This document shows, in pieces, positions 16,818 through 25,897 of a stretch of 64,000 nt of DNA. Made by a program: the position numbers and the translations under genes. Source of the stretch: Pseudomonas cerasi (lineage in GTDB: Bacteria; Pseudomonadota; Gammaproteobacteria; Pseudomonadales; Pseudomonadaceae); the NCBI RefSeq assembly GCF_900074915.1, contig NZ_LT222319.1, positions 3,195,001 to 3,259,000 of the forward strand, written 5' to 3'. Position 1 is the first letter of the stretch; the number at the start of each line of letters is the position of its first letter. The notes beneath the pieces were generated by a model. It saw only the letters and a program-made list of their open reading frames with translations, was not told the origin of the DNA and searched no databases.

Positions 16818-17714
16818 TCACTGATTGCGCTTCATTGCCGCAGTCAGGGTATCGACGTTGTAACGGAACATCTTCGCGTAGGTTGACGCCGGGCCGTCGG
16901 CTGGCGACAGGGATTCCACGTACAGTTCACCCCCTGGTTGAGCGCCACTGGCTTCGGCTATCTGCTTGACCAGACGCGGGTCGCTGGAGTTTTCGAAGAA
17001 GTAGGCACTGACATGTTCGGTCTTGATCTGACGGATCAGTTTCGAAACATCGGCAGCCGACGCCTCAGATTCGGTAGACAAGCCCAGCGGCGACAGGAAG
17101 TTCACCCCGTAGGCATCGCCGAAGTAGCCGAACGCGTCATGAGAGGTGAGGATCTTGCGTCTGGCAGCCGGAATCGAACGGATCTGATCACGTGCATAGC
17201 TATCCAGCTGCTGCAACTCGACGATGTAGCGATCACCATTGGCCTGATACACGCTGGCCCCTTCCGGATCGGCTTTCTTCAGCGCTGCGATGATGTTGCG
17301 CACATAAATCACGCCATTGGCCGCGCTGTTCCAGGCATGCGGGTCGACAATGCGCTTGCCGTCCTCATCCATGCTGCGGGTCTTGATGCCCTCGGACAGT
17401 ACCACCGGCTGCCCCTTGTAACCTGAAGCCTTGATGAGACGATCCATCCAGCCCTCAAGATGCAGGCCGCTGACAAATACAAGATCGGCATTTTTCAGCG
17501 CCTGGGCGTCACTCGGTGTGGGCTCGTAAACGTGTGGATCGCCGTTCGGACCGATCAGCGATTTGACGTGCACACGGTCACCGCCGACCGTACTGACCAT
17601 GTCGGCAATGACTGTGAACGAGGCAACGGCTTCCAGCGGTTTGGCCTGGGCCAGGCTGGCGAATGCCGACAGCGCCAGTGCAGCCAGGGAACTCAACATC
17701 ATCAATCGTTTCAT
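16818..17714 (-). CDS. zinc/manganese ABC transporter substrate-binding protein (ZnuA/AztC-like)
   Basis: A 298-residue cluster A-I metal-binding protein: signal peptide (MMLSSLAALALSAFASLAQA) and the metal ligands in the expected order, His in GDPHVYEPTPSDA, His in VDPHAWNSAANGV, His in LTSHDAFGYFGDAYG and Asp in SLSPADGPASTYAKMFR. There is no His/Asp-rich loop as found in the main ZnuA. It captures Zn(II) or Mn(II) in the periplasm. It is the last gene of the ATPase-permease-binding protein order seen in azt systems. The Zur-like site upstream of the operon favours zinc. Confidence 0.87.
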   Translation of the reverse strand: MKRLMMLSSLAALALSAFASLAQAKPLEAVASFTVIADMVSTVGGDRVHVKSLIGPNGDPHVYEPTPSDAQALKNADLVFVSGLHLEGWMDRLIKASGYKGQPVVLSEGIKTRSMDEDGKRIVDPHAWNSAANGVIYVRNIIAALKKADPEGASVYQANGDRYIVELQQLDSYARDQIRSIPAARRKILTSHDAFGYFGDAYGVNFLSPLGLSTESEASAADVSKLIRQIKTEHVSAYFFENSSDPRLVKQIAEASGAQPGGELYVESLSPADGPASTYAKMFRYNVDTLTAAMKRNQ

Positions 17715-17726
17715 GACGTACCTTTT

Positions 17727-18596
17727 TCAGTGAGCCAGGTGAGGTTTGGGGAACAGCCGACGCACGATGCCCGTGCGCCCGAACAACAGGGAGATGCCGT
17801 AGAACGCACTGGCCGTCAGCACGATGGCCGGCCCCGAGGCGACGCCAAGGTGGTAGGAAACGATCAGCCCGATCAGCCCGGACAAGGTCGCCAGCAGCGT
17901 CGAAATCACCATCAGGCCACTCAGCGAGTGGGTCCAGAAACGTGCCGCGGTTGCCGGCAGCATCATCATGCCCACGGCCATCAAGGTGCCCAGCGCCTGA
18001 AAGCCTGCGACCAGGTTGAGCACCACCAGCAGCAGAAACAGAACGTGGTACAGCGAGCCGCGCCCGCCGACCGCACGCAGAAAGCCCGGATCGAAGCACT
18101 CCAGTACCAGTGCGCGATAGATGATCGCCAGCAGAATCAGGGTGAAGGAGGCAATGCTGCCGACCATGTAAATAGCGGTGTCATCGATGGCCAGAATGGT
18201 GCCGAACAGCACATGCAGCAGATCGACGCTGGAACCGTGCAGCGAGACAATCAGCACCCCGGCGGCCAGCGAGGTCAGATAGAAGCTGGCAAAGCTGGCG
18301 TCTTCGCGTAGCGAGGTCAGTCGACTCACCAGACCGGACAGCAAAGCCACTGCCAGCCCGGCGATCAGGCCGCCGAAGCCCATTGCCGGCAACGACAGCC
18401 CGGCGACCATAAAGCCCACCGCTGCGCCCGGCAGCACAGCATGGCTCATCGCATCGCCCACCAGGCTCATGCGCCGCAACATCAACAGCACGCCGACCGG
18501 CCCCGAGCCGATGCCCAGTGCCAGACACGCCACCAGTGCACGGCGCATGAAACCGAATTCGATAAAAGGCTCGACCACCAGGCTATAGAGCATCAT
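17727..18596 (-). CDS. metal ABC transporter permease (ZnuB/AztB-like)
   Basis: A 289-residue ABC-3 family permease with about eight hydrophobic segments and the family stretch RRMSLVGDAMSHAVLPGAAVGFMV near residue 40. It forms the inner-membrane channel of the metal importer. Its ATG overlaps the stop of the ATPase gene by four bases, and the binding protein follows after 12 bases, so the three form one operon. Confidence 0.9.
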   Translation of the reverse strand: MMLYSLVVEPFIEFGFMRRALVACLALGIGSGPVGVLLMLRRMSLVGDAMSHAVLPGAAVGFMVAGLSLPAMGFGGLIAGLAVALLSGLVSRLTSLREDASFASFYLTSLAAGVLIVSLHGSSVDLLHVLFGTILAIDDTAIYMVGSIASFTLILLAIIYRALVLECFDPGFLRAVGGRGSLYHVLFLLLVVLNLVAGFQALGTLMAVGMMMLPATAARFWTHSLSGLMVISTLLATLSGLIGLIVSYHLGVASGPAIVLTASAFYGISLLFGRTGIVRRLFPKPHLAH

Positions 18597-19342
18597 GCGT
18601 CGTCGTCCTCGGCATCACACAGCAAGGCATCCGGGCTCCAGTACTCGGCCATGTTGCGCGCCTTGCGCAGGTTGGCAACGCTGAGCACCTGGGCTGTCTC
18701 GCCCCAGGCGATGGCTTCGCGAGCCATCAGCAAGGTTTGCGGAAAGTGCTGACGAACCTGTTCGATATCGTGCAGTACGGCAATCACCGTACGCCCCTGC
18801 CCGTGCCAGGCGCGAACCAGCCGTAATAGATCACGCGTGGTGCGCGCGTCGATGGCGGTGAACGGTTCATCCAGGAGGATCACCGAGGCGTCCTGCAACA
18901 ACAGTCGGGCGAACAGCACCCGCTGAAACTGACCCGACGACAGCGAGCCCACGCTACGCCCTTCAAACCCCTCGAGGCCGACGGTCATCAGCGCCTCGCC
19001 GGTCAGACGCGCATGATTGCGAGTCAGACTGCGAAACGGGCCGATGCTGTGCCAGGCGCCCATCGACACCGTATCGGCGACGCTCAACGGAAAGCTGCGA
19101 TCGATTTCCGCAGCCTGCGGCAGATAGCCAATCGTGCGGGTTGCCAGACGCCCCCGATCGACGCGTCCCTGAGCAGGCTTCATGGTGCCGGCGATGGCTT
19201 TGATCAGCGTCGATTTACCGGCGCCGTTGGGCCCGACGATAGCCGTCAGACTACCGGCTTCGAAGCGCCCGCTGATGTGGTGCACTGCAGGGCGGCGCTC
19301 GTACGCCACCGTGAGGTTTTCCAGAGCGATGGCCGCACTCAT
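18593..19342 (-). CDS. metal ABC transporter ATP-binding protein (ZnuC/AztA-like)
   Basis: 249 residues with a full ABC ATPase: Walker A GPNGAGKSTL, Q-loop IGYLPQAAEID, signature SLSSGQFQRVLFARLL, Walker B VILLDEPFTAID and the H-loop VIAVLHDIEQV. It powers the zinc/manganese importer. Its start overlaps the stop of a tiny upstream membrane-protein frame (ATGA), suggesting translational coupling. Confidence 0.9.
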   Translation of the reverse strand: MSAAIALENLTVAYERRPAVHHISGRFEAGSLTAIVGPNGAGKSTLIKAIAGTMKPAQGRVDRGRLATRTIGYLPQAAEIDRSFPLSVADTVSMGAWHSIGPFRSLTRNHARLTGEALMTVGLEGFEGRSVGSLSSGQFQRVLFARLLLQDASVILLDEPFTAIDARTTRDLLRLVRAWHGQGRTVIAVLHDIEQVRQHFPQTLLMAREAIAWGETAQVLSVANLRKARNMAEYWSPDALLCDAEDDDA

Positions 19343-19485
19343 GGAACTGCCACCGACCAGCCAATCGCCAGCCAGAGCAATATCAGTATCGCCAGGGAAA
19401 ACAGGACCCGCTTCCAGGCCGACTGGGCCATCACGGAGCCTGCTATCGAAGCGCTTGCTGTCGAAGCGTCAGAAGAATTTTTCAA
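19339..19485 (-). CDS. candidate small single-span membrane protein coupled to the metal ATPase gene
   Basis: A 48-residue frame from a TTG at 19485, or 30 residues from the ATG at 19431. The C-terminal part is one membrane helix with a basic flank (WKRVLFSLAILILLWLAIGW). Its TGA overlaps the ATPase start codon by four bases, a common sign of translational coupling. Upstream ribosome sites are only moderate (CAGGT before the TTG). It could be a small accessory subunit of the importer or merely a leader frame. Confidence 0.42.
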   Translation of the reverse strand: MKNSSDASTASASIAGSVMAQSAWKRVLFSLAILILLWLAIGWSVAVP

Positions 19486-19537
19486 GTAAAAGTAACCTGC
19501 AACTATTTGTTACAGTATTACATACCAAACACGTATG

Positions 19538-19552
19538 TGTTATTAAATAACA
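19538..19552. promoter_or_regulatory. Zur-box-like palindrome upstream of the metal importer operon
   Basis: TGTTATTAAATAACA is a 7-1-7 perfect inverted repeat resembling the zinc-uptake regulator core TGTTATANTATAACA. It lies 53 bases before the first possible start codon of the importer operon (TTG at 19485). Confidence 0.55.
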
Positions 19553-19668
19553 TTCATGCTGGCACCTTGCTTTCCACTCATGCAGATCAAAGCCTGCGTG
19601 AATCCGATTCGGCATCGCCTCGCAGAACTCCGCCGTGCGGTACTTGTGACACCGCGCGCGCCCCTATA

Positions 19669-19684
19669 CTGTATATACAAACAG
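19669..19684. promoter_or_regulatory. LexA (SOS) box before the radical SAM repair gene
   Basis: CTGTATATACAAACAG keeps the CTG-N10-CAG frame and the TATATA core of LexA operators. It ends 14 bases before the ATG at 19699, overlapping the expected promoter or ribosome-loading region. Confidence 0.75.
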
Positions 19685-19698
19685 TCAAGGGGCACTTC

Positions 19699-20919
19699 AT
19701 GCAGCTTATCGACAAGCTCAGCATTCTGGCAGACGCCGCCAAGTACGATGCGTCGTGCGCCAGCAGTGGAGCACCCAAGCGCAGCTCGCAGGACAAGTCC
19801 GGGCTCGGCTCTACCAATGGCATGGGCATCTGCCACAGCTACACGCCAGATGGGCGTTGCGTGTCGCTGCTGAAAATCCTGCTGACCAACTTCTGTCTTT
19901 ACGACTGCCAGTACTGCGTCAACCGCCGCTCCAGCGATGTGCCACGTGCGCGCTTCAGTCCCGAAGAAGTGGTCACCCTGACGCTGGACTTCTATCGCCG
20001 CAATTGCGTGAGCGGGCTGTTTTTGAGTTCCGGGATCATTCGCTCTGCGGACTACACCATGGAGCAACTGGTCGAAGTTGCCCGGCTGTTGCGCGAGGTA
20101 CATGAGTTTCGCGGCTACATCCACCTCAAAACCATCCCTGACGCCGATCCGGCGCTGATCGAAAAGGCCGGCCGCTATGCCGACCGTCTCAGCGTCAACA
20201 TCGAACTGCCGACCGACCTGAGCCTGCAGACCCTCGCCCCGGAAAAAGACGTCGCCTCGATCAAGCAAGCCATGCAGACGATCTACACCGGCGAGCAGAC
20301 GGTGCGCAACGAGCCTCGCTCGCCGCGCTTTGCGCCTGCCGGGCAGAGCACGCAGATGATTGTCGGTGCCGATGCCACCGACGACAGCACCATCCTGCAC
20401 AGCGCGCAGTCGCTGTACAGCAACTTCAAGCTGCGCCGGGTCTACTACTCTGCGTTCAGCCCGATACCCAACAGCCCCAACAGCGTGCCCCTGGCGGCAC
20501 CGCCGTTGATGCGCGAGCATCGCCTGTATCAGGCTGATTTTCTGCTGCGCGGATATGGCTTCACTGCCGGTGAACTGCTCGACGGTCCCGGTGATCTGGC
20601 GCTGGACATTGACCCAAAACTGGCCTGGGCACTGGGCAACCGGCAAGTATTTCCACTGGACCTGAACCAGGCCGACCCGGCACTCATCGCCAGGGTGCCG
20701 GGTATTGGCATCCGCACCACGCAGCGGCTGGTCGAGCTGCGCAGACAGCGTCGCATCCGCTATGAAGACCTGACCCGCATGCGCTGCATACTGGCAAAGG
20801 CCAAGCCGTTCATCATTACCAGTGATTACCATCCGCCGCATGCGGAAACCACCAGCGAGTTCCTGCATCACCAGTTGCGCGACCGGCCTCAGCCTCAGCA
20901 AATGGGGCTGTGGGGATGA
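19699..20919 (+). CDS. putative DNA modification/repair radical SAM protein
   Basis: A 406-residue radical SAM enzyme. The iron-sulfur cluster motif CxxxCxxC is seen in LLTNFCLYDCQYCVNRRSSD at about residue 70, and the C-terminus has a helix-hairpin-helix-like element (ALIARVPGIGIRTTQRLVEL) of the kind that binds DNA. Family members are annotated as putative DNA modification/repair radical SAM proteins and are encoded beside TIGR03915 proteins, as here (stop and next start overlap as ATGA). The start at 19699 has AAGGGG upstream; a longer open frame exists but lacks a site and would include the LexA box. SOS control is inferred from that box. Confidence 0.9.
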   Translation: MQLIDKLSILADAAKYDASCASSGAPKRSSQDKSGLGSTNGMGICHSYTPDGRCVSLLKILLTNFCLYDCQYCVNRRSSDVPRARFSPEEVVTLTLDFYRRNCVSGLFLSSGIIRSADYTMEQLVEVARLLREVHEFRGYIHLKTIPDADPALIEKAGRYADRLSVNIELPTDLSLQTLAPEKDVASIKQAMQTIYTGEQTVRNEPRSPRFAPAGQSTQMIVGADATDDSTILHSAQSLYSNFKLRRVYYSAFSPIPNSPNSVPLAAPPLMREHRLYQADFLLRGYGFTAGELLDGPGDLALDIDPKLAWALGNRQVFPLDLNQADPALIARVPGIGIRTTQRLVELRRQRRIRYEDLTRMRCILAKAKPFIITSDYHPPHAETTSEFLHHQLRDRPQPQQMGLWG

Positions 20920-21755
20920 TCTGCCTCGACTGCGACGACCTGTTCGATACCTGGCGGCAACAGGCTCGCTGGCTGTTGAGCCATGAAATCGATCCCAGCC
21001 AGGTCAGCTGGAAGTCGCCGGATGCCGCCGACCTGTTCGGCAGCGAAGAAGAGTATCCCAGGGAGGCCGGGCCTTTTCAGGCAAGGGTTCCGCTGGAGCT
21101 GGTGCAGTTGCTGGAAAGCGCTTCGCGTTACCGGGGCGATCAGCGCTGGAGCCTGCTGTACGAAGTGCTGTGGCGCGTGACTCACGGCGACCGCACAGCG
21201 ATGATGGCCGGCGACAAGCTCGGCAGTGAATTGCATCGTCGCCTGAAATCGGTAAGGCGCGAGGCCCATCATCTGCATGCGTTCCTGCGATTTGTCGCGC
21301 TGCCGTCCGTGGCTGACGACGAAGCCCTGATGCGCCCGCAGTACGTGGCCTGGCACGAACCGGCCCACGATATTCTGCTCAGTGCCAGCGAGCATTTCAT
21401 CGGCCGCATGGGTCAGCACCGCTGGATGATCGCCACGCCTCAGGACGGCGTGTATTACGACGGCCAGCAATTGATTCATGAACGACGCTGCCCGACTGCC
21501 TGGCAGACCATGGCCAGGCAGGTGGAAGACCCGCATGGTGAACTGTGGCTGACCTACTACAGCCACATCTTCAACCCTGCGCGCCTGAACCCCAAGGTCA
21601 TGGAAGGCCACTTCCCTTCGCGCTTCTGGAAAAACCTGCCGGAAGGCCCGCTGATTCCGGCCCTCATCACCCAGGCCCGCACCGGCAAGCAGCGTGACGG
21701 CCAGGCCAGCGACATCGCCGCCAGACGCGGCAAGAAAATTGCGCTGAAGGATTGA
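20916..21755 (+). CDS. TIGR03915-family putative DNA repair protein
   Basis: A 279-residue protein of the family that accompanies the radical SAM repair enzyme; its C-terminal part resembles the uracil-DNA glycosylase-like DUF4130 fold (EPAHDILLSASEHFIGRM and NPARLNPKVMEGHFPSRFWK, with RQGKK-like basic tail RRGKKIALKD). It probably acts with the upstream enzyme on damaged or modified DNA. The ATG overlaps the upstream TGA; both genes share the LexA box. Confidence 0.85.
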   Translation: MICLDCDDLFDTWRQQARWLLSHEIDPSQVSWKSPDAADLFGSEEEYPREAGPFQARVPLELVQLLESASRYRGDQRWSLLYEVLWRVTHGDRTAMMAGDKLGSELHRRLKSVRREAHHLHAFLRFVALPSVADDEALMRPQYVAWHEPAHDILLSASEHFIGRMGQHRWMIATPQDGVYYDGQQLIHERRCPTAWQTMARQVEDPHGELWLTYYSHIFNPARLNPKVMEGHFPSRFWKNLPEGPLIPALITQARTGKQRDGQASDIAARRGKKIALKD

Positions 21756-21774
21756 GAGCGAGAGGCAAAGGCAT

Positions 21775-21835
21775 CCTCAGGATCGAACGCAGAGCGTCCG
21801 GAAAGCCATGCCCACGCGGAGCACTCGGCATAGCG
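21775..21835. repeat. degenerate P. syringae-type short palindromic repeat
   Basis: Contains GAACGCAGAGCGTCCGG and CCCACGCGGAGCACTCGG, variants of the CCCACGCGGAGCGTGGG / GACGCGGAGCGTC units found in these genomes. The better copy is at 36124-36186. Confidence 0.5.
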
Positions 21836-21974
21836 GTCCGCTGCCGGGCCTTCTTCCAGAAACCAGCGATTGAACCAACCTCTGCGTCGGCGGCTCACAG
21901 CTGTGGCAGCCGCGACGTGGCCTGCACCCCAGATGATAAGGTGACCAGTCGCAAGAGCCACCCGAGGTTCAAAC

Positions 21975-22820
21975 ATGCTCGACAGCCCAACCCGACATCT
22001 GCTCGACACGCTATGCCAGGCGATGGCCGACAAACCGTTTCTGGTGGTAACCGGCGCTGGCATCAGCACCGCATCCGGCATACCGGACTACCGCGACAAG
22101 GACGGCGTGCGGCGCGGCAAGCAGCCGATGATGTATCAGGAATTTCTCGGCAACCCCGCAGCGCGCCAGCGCTACTGGGCACGTGCGATGCTCGGCTGGC
22201 CGCGGATCCGCGCGGCACAGGCCAATGCCGCGCATCGAGGTCTGGCTGCTCTGCAGGCTGAAAACGCTATCACAGGACTGATCACCCAGAATGTCGATGC
22301 ACTGCACACGCAGGCCGGAAGCCGGGACGTCATCGAACTGCACGGCAGCCTGCACCGGGTGCTGTGCCTGGATTGCCAGCAGCGCAGCGACCGGGCAACC
22401 ATTCAAGAGCAGATGCTGGAGCAAAACCCTTATCTGATCGGCGTCCACGCGACACAGGCGCCGGACGGCGACACCCTGCTCGACCCGGCTTTGGAGTCCA
22501 GCTTCAAGGTGCCTCTCTGCCCGCACTGTGAAGGCGACAGGCTCAAGCCGGACGTCGTGTTCTTCGGTGAAAACGTCGCCGCGCAGACCGCTGCCAAAGC
22601 AATGCAGAGTGTCGAAGAGGCTGAAGGTCTGCTGGTGGTCGGCACGTCACTGATGGCCTGGTCGGCATTCCGCCTGTGCAAGGCGATGGCCGAACAGGGC
22701 AAGCCGGTCATCGCCATCAACCATGGCAAGACCCGGGCCGACGAATTGCTTGAAATGAAAATCCAGGCGTCCTGCGAGCAGGTATTACCGTGGCTCGCCG
22801 AGCAGCTGGTTTCGCGTTAA
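21975..22820 (+). CDS. NAD-dependent protein deacylase, Sir2 family
   Basis: A 281-residue sirtuin. Visible are the NAD-binding motifs VVTGAGISTASGIPDYR and LITQNVDALHTQAG, the catalytic His in VIELHGSLHRV, two zinc CxxC pairs (VLCLDCQ and VPLCPHCEGD) and the distal VVFFGENV and VVGTSLMAW motifs. It removes acyl groups from lysines using NAD. The two CxxC pairs are separated by an unusually long spacer of about 50 residues that is common in pseudomonad homologues. Its stop overlaps the convergent polB stop by three bases. Confidence 0.92.
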   Translation: MLDSPTRHLLDTLCQAMADKPFLVVTGAGISTASGIPDYRDKDGVRRGKQPMMYQEFLGNPAARQRYWARAMLGWPRIRAAQANAAHRGLAALQAENAITGLITQNVDALHTQAGSRDVIELHGSLHRVLCLDCQQRSDRATIQEQMLEQNPYLIGVHATQAPDGDTLLDPALESSFKVPLCPHCEGDRLKPDVVFFGENVAAQTAAKAMQSVEEAEGLLVVGTSLMAWSAFRLCKAMAEQGKPVIAINHGKTRADELLEMKIQASCEQVLPWLAEQLVSR

Positions 22821-25180
22821 AACAGCCCCAACTGCCCACCGATCAGGGTGCTGAAATCGTCGTCAACGAACGGCAGGATGGCATCTGCCAGCGGTTGCAA
22901 CTGACGAGTCACGTAGTGATCGTAGTCGATCGGGGCGTGGCGAATTTCCAGCGGCTCCGGCCCGGCGGTGGTCATTACGTAGCTGATCCAGCCGCCACTT
23001 TGGTACTGACGCGGTCGCCCCTGCTGGTCGTTGTATTCGTCGGCCAGCCGCGCGGCGCGTACATGGGGCGGCACATTACGCTGGTAGTCATCGAGCTTGC
23101 GACGCAGCCGCTTGCGGTAGATCAACAGGTCATCCAGCTCGCCTGACAGGGTGCGCTGCACATAGTCACGCACGTAATCCTGATACGGCTGACGCTTGAA
23201 GATCCGCAGATACAGTTCCTGCTGAAACTGCTGAGCCAGTGGCGACCAGTCGGTGCGTACGGTTTCGAGGCCCTTGTAGACCATCTCTTCGGACCCGTCA
23301 GCGCGGGTCACCAGACCGGCATAGCGCTTCTTGCTGCCCTCCTCAGCACCGCGCACGGTGGGCATCAGGAAGCGCCGAAAATGCGTTTCGTATTGCAGCT
23401 CAAGGGCGCTGTGCAAACCGTACTCGGCGTGCAAGTGCTCGCGCCACCACTGGTTGACCTGCTGCACCAGCGCCTTGCCGATGCTTGCCGCCTCTTCCTG
23501 TCCATGAGGGCGGCCCAGCCAGACAAAGGTCGAGTCAGTATCGCCATAGATCACGGTGTAGCCCTGCGCCTGAATGAGGTCGCGGGTCTTGAGCATGATT
23601 TCATGCCCGCGCAGGGTGATCGATGAAGCCAGGCGCGGATCGAAAAAGCGGCAGCCGCTCGAACCCAACACACCGTAGAAGGCATTCATGATGATTTTCA
23701 GCGCCTGGGACAAGGGCGCGTTCTGCTCGCGCTTGGCGGCTTCCCGACCTTGCCACACGCGCTCGACGATGGCTGGCAGGCTGTGACGTGTGCGTGAAAA
23801 GCGCGCACCGCGAAAGCCTGGCACCGACTCGCTGTCCGCCGGATGCCGCAGGCCTTCGATCAAGCCCACCGGATCAATCAGAAAGGTACGAATGATCGAC
23901 GGGTAAAGGCTTTTGTAGTCCAGCACCAGCACCGACTCGTACAGCCCTGGCTGGGAATCCATGACAAAACCGCCAGGGCTGGCCTCCGGCAGGCGCTCGC
24001 CCAGGTTGGGCGCAACGAAACCCTGACGATGCATCAGCGGGATATACAAATGGCAGAAAGCGGCAACCGAACCGCCGCTGCGGTCGGCAGGCAGACCGGT
24101 GACCGTGGCGCGCTCAAGCAGAAAGGTCAGCAGTTGCGTCTTGGCAAAGATGCGCGTGACCAGTTCGCAGTCCTTGATGTTGTAACGCGCCAGCGCCGGC
24201 TTGTCCTCGGCGAACATGCGGTTGATTTCATCCATGCGCTGATAAGGCGTGTCGATGGCCTTGCCCTCGCCCAGCAGGGTCTGCGCGACGTATTCAAGAC
24301 TGAATGACGGAAAACTCCAGGTCGCCGAGCGCAATGCCTCGATGCCGTCGATAATCAGCCGCCCGCTCACCTCGGCAAAAAAATGGTTGTTGCGACTGCC
24401 ATGCTCACGCCAGCCCATCGCTTCACCGCCACGTCCGAGCCTTAACGGCACTTGCAGGCGCTGGGCATGCTCATGCAGCACGCGCAAATCGAACTGGATG
24501 ACGTTCCAGCCGATAATCGCGTCAGGGTCGTGCAGCGCCAGCCAGTCGTTGAGACGTTCCAGCAACTGCGCGCGGGTATCGCAATAGTCGAGCTGAAAAT
24601 CCAGCGCCTCGTCGCCACCATTGGCCGGCCCCAGCATGTAGACCTGGCGTTGCCCACAGCCCTCCAGTGCAATCGAATACAGCTCGCCGCGTGCCGTGGT
24701 TTCGATATCCAGTGAGACCAGTTTCAGGTTGGGACGGTAATCGGGCGATGGCCTGATCTGCGCGTCACAAAGCACGCCATCGGCATCCAGCGTGCCGCCA
24801 AACTGCACAGGCGCAGTGATAAAGCGCTCCATCAGGTAGCGCTCGGGCGGGCGAATGTCCGCTTCGTAGACGTCCACGTTGCCTCTGCGCAGCAGCTTTT
24901 CGATGTTCATCAACTGGCGGTGCTGCTGACAATACACACCCAGCACCGGGCGATGACGGAAATCACAGAGTTCCAGCGGGCGCAGCTCTACGCCACGTTC
25001 GGTGCGCAATAACGATCGGGCGCGCTCACCCTGCTCGGCAGGAATAAAGGCGACAGAAGGCTGGCAAGGCAGACGGATATGGCGCGGACCCTGATCGGTG
25101 GCCAACCAGAAGTCGACCTCGGTCCCGGCGGGCGTGTCTTGCCAGTGCCGACTCAGGATAAAGCCCTGCTGTACATCCAA
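22817..25180 (-). CDS. polB: DNA polymerase II (family B)
   Basis: 787 residues with family B polymerase motifs: exonuclease Exo I LVSLDIETTARGE and Exo II WNVIQFDLRVL, then polymerase motif A LDYKSLYPSIIRTFLIDPVG, motif B KIIMNAFYGVLGSSGCRF and motif C VIYGDTDSTFVWL. It is the SOS-associated translesion and replication-restart polymerase with proofreading. I place the start at the TTG at 25180, which has GAGG eight bases upstream and gives the family's usual length. I see no LexA box in the 220 bases before it, unlike E. coli polB. Confidence 0.95.
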   Translation of the reverse strand: MDVQQGFILSRHWQDTPAGTEVDFWLATDQGPRHIRLPCQPSVAFIPAEQGERARSLLRTERGVELRPLELCDFRHRPVLGVYCQQHRQLMNIEKLLRRGNVDVYEADIRPPERYLMERFITAPVQFGGTLDADGVLCDAQIRPSPDYRPNLKLVSLDIETTARGELYSIALEGCGQRQVYMLGPANGGDEALDFQLDYCDTRAQLLERLNDWLALHDPDAIIGWNVIQFDLRVLHEHAQRLQVPLRLGRGGEAMGWREHGSRNNHFFAEVSGRLIIDGIEALRSATWSFPSFSLEYVAQTLLGEGKAIDTPYQRMDEINRMFAEDKPALARYNIKDCELVTRIFAKTQLLTFLLERATVTGLPADRSGGSVAAFCHLYIPLMHRQGFVAPNLGERLPEASPGGFVMDSQPGLYESVLVLDYKSLYPSIIRTFLIDPVGLIEGLRHPADSESVPGFRGARFSRTRHSLPAIVERVWQGREAAKREQNAPLSQALKIIMNAFYGVLGSSGCRFFDPRLASSITLRGHEIMLKTRDLIQAQGYTVIYGDTDSTFVWLGRPHGQEEAASIGKALVQQVNQWWREHLHAEYGLHSALELQYETHFRRFLMPTVRGAEEGSKKRYAGLVTRADGSEEMVYKGLETVRTDWSPLAQQFQQELYLRIFKRQPYQDYVRDYVQRTLSGELDDLLIYRKRLRRKLDDYQRNVPPHVRAARLADEYNDQQGRPRQYQSGGWISYVMTTAGPEPLEIRHAPIDYDHYVTRQLQPLADAILPFVDDDFSTLIGGQLGLF

Positions 25181-25403
25181 CGCTGTTACCTCGACCGCCC
25201 GGTGAAACAATTGATTCTACTTGGCTATGAAGCTAAAGGCGCGTCTGGCAGGCGAATTAGCGGCACATTGAGGGCGTGGATAATTGATTCCTCCTATTCC
25301 CGTGATCTTTATTTACTGCTTGCTCGATGCTGCGCGCTGGATGATTCTGTAGTGGTTCCGGCAATGCACTACAGCCAGCCAGGTCCCGATCGCGGAGAGC
25401 CCC

Positions 25404-25844
25404 ATGAAAACTGTCGCCCAGCTACTGAAATTGAAAGACCTGCAGAACCAGCAAGTGCATACCATTGGCCCGGATCAGATGGTGCTCGACGCACTCAGGT
25501 TAATGGCTGAAAAGAACATCGGTGCGCTGCCGGTGGTCGAGGGCAACGAAGTGGTGGGCGTCATCAGTGAGCGCGACTACGCGCGCAAGGTGGTCCTCAA
25601 GGGGCGCTCGTCGGTGGGTACACCAGTGAGGGACATCATGAGCAGCAAAGTGATTACTGTCGACTCGCAGCGCAGCGTCGAGGCGTGCATGGGCATCATG
25701 ACCGACAGCCATCTGCGCCACCTGCCAGTCGTTGATGGCGGGCAGTTGCTGGGCCTGCTGTCCATCGGTGACCTGGTGAAGGAAGCCATTGCAGAGCAGG
25801 CGAGTCTTATCAAGCAGCTCGAGCAGTACATTCGCGGCGAATGA
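25404..25844 (+). CDS. tandem CBS domain protein
   Basis: A 146-residue soluble protein made of two CBS domains (QMVLDALRLMAEKNIGALPV and SVEACMGIMTDSHLRHLPVV), which usually bind adenosyl ligands and sense energy charge. No effector domain is attached. The ATG has GGAG seven to eight bases upstream. A hairpin-forming repeat CTGTAGTG/CACTACAG lies at 25347-25374, upstream of it. Its partner is unknown. Confidence 0.88.
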   Translation: MKTVAQLLKLKDLQNQQVHTIGPDQMVLDALRLMAEKNIGALPVVEGNEVVGVISERDYARKVVLKGRSSVGTPVRDIMSSKVITVDSQRSVEACMGIMTDSHLRHLPVVDGGQLLGLLSIGDLVKEAIAEQASLIKQLEQYIRGE

Positions 25845-25897
25845 CCTGAGCAGCGCGTCAGGCGCAGCGCGCGATTGCCGCGCGCTACGCCATTCAC

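Noticed and set aside
25181..25403. LexA box upstream of polB
   Set aside because: The repeat CTGTAGTG/CACTACAG at 25347-25374 does not have the 16-base CTG-N10-CAG form and is nearer the CBS gene.
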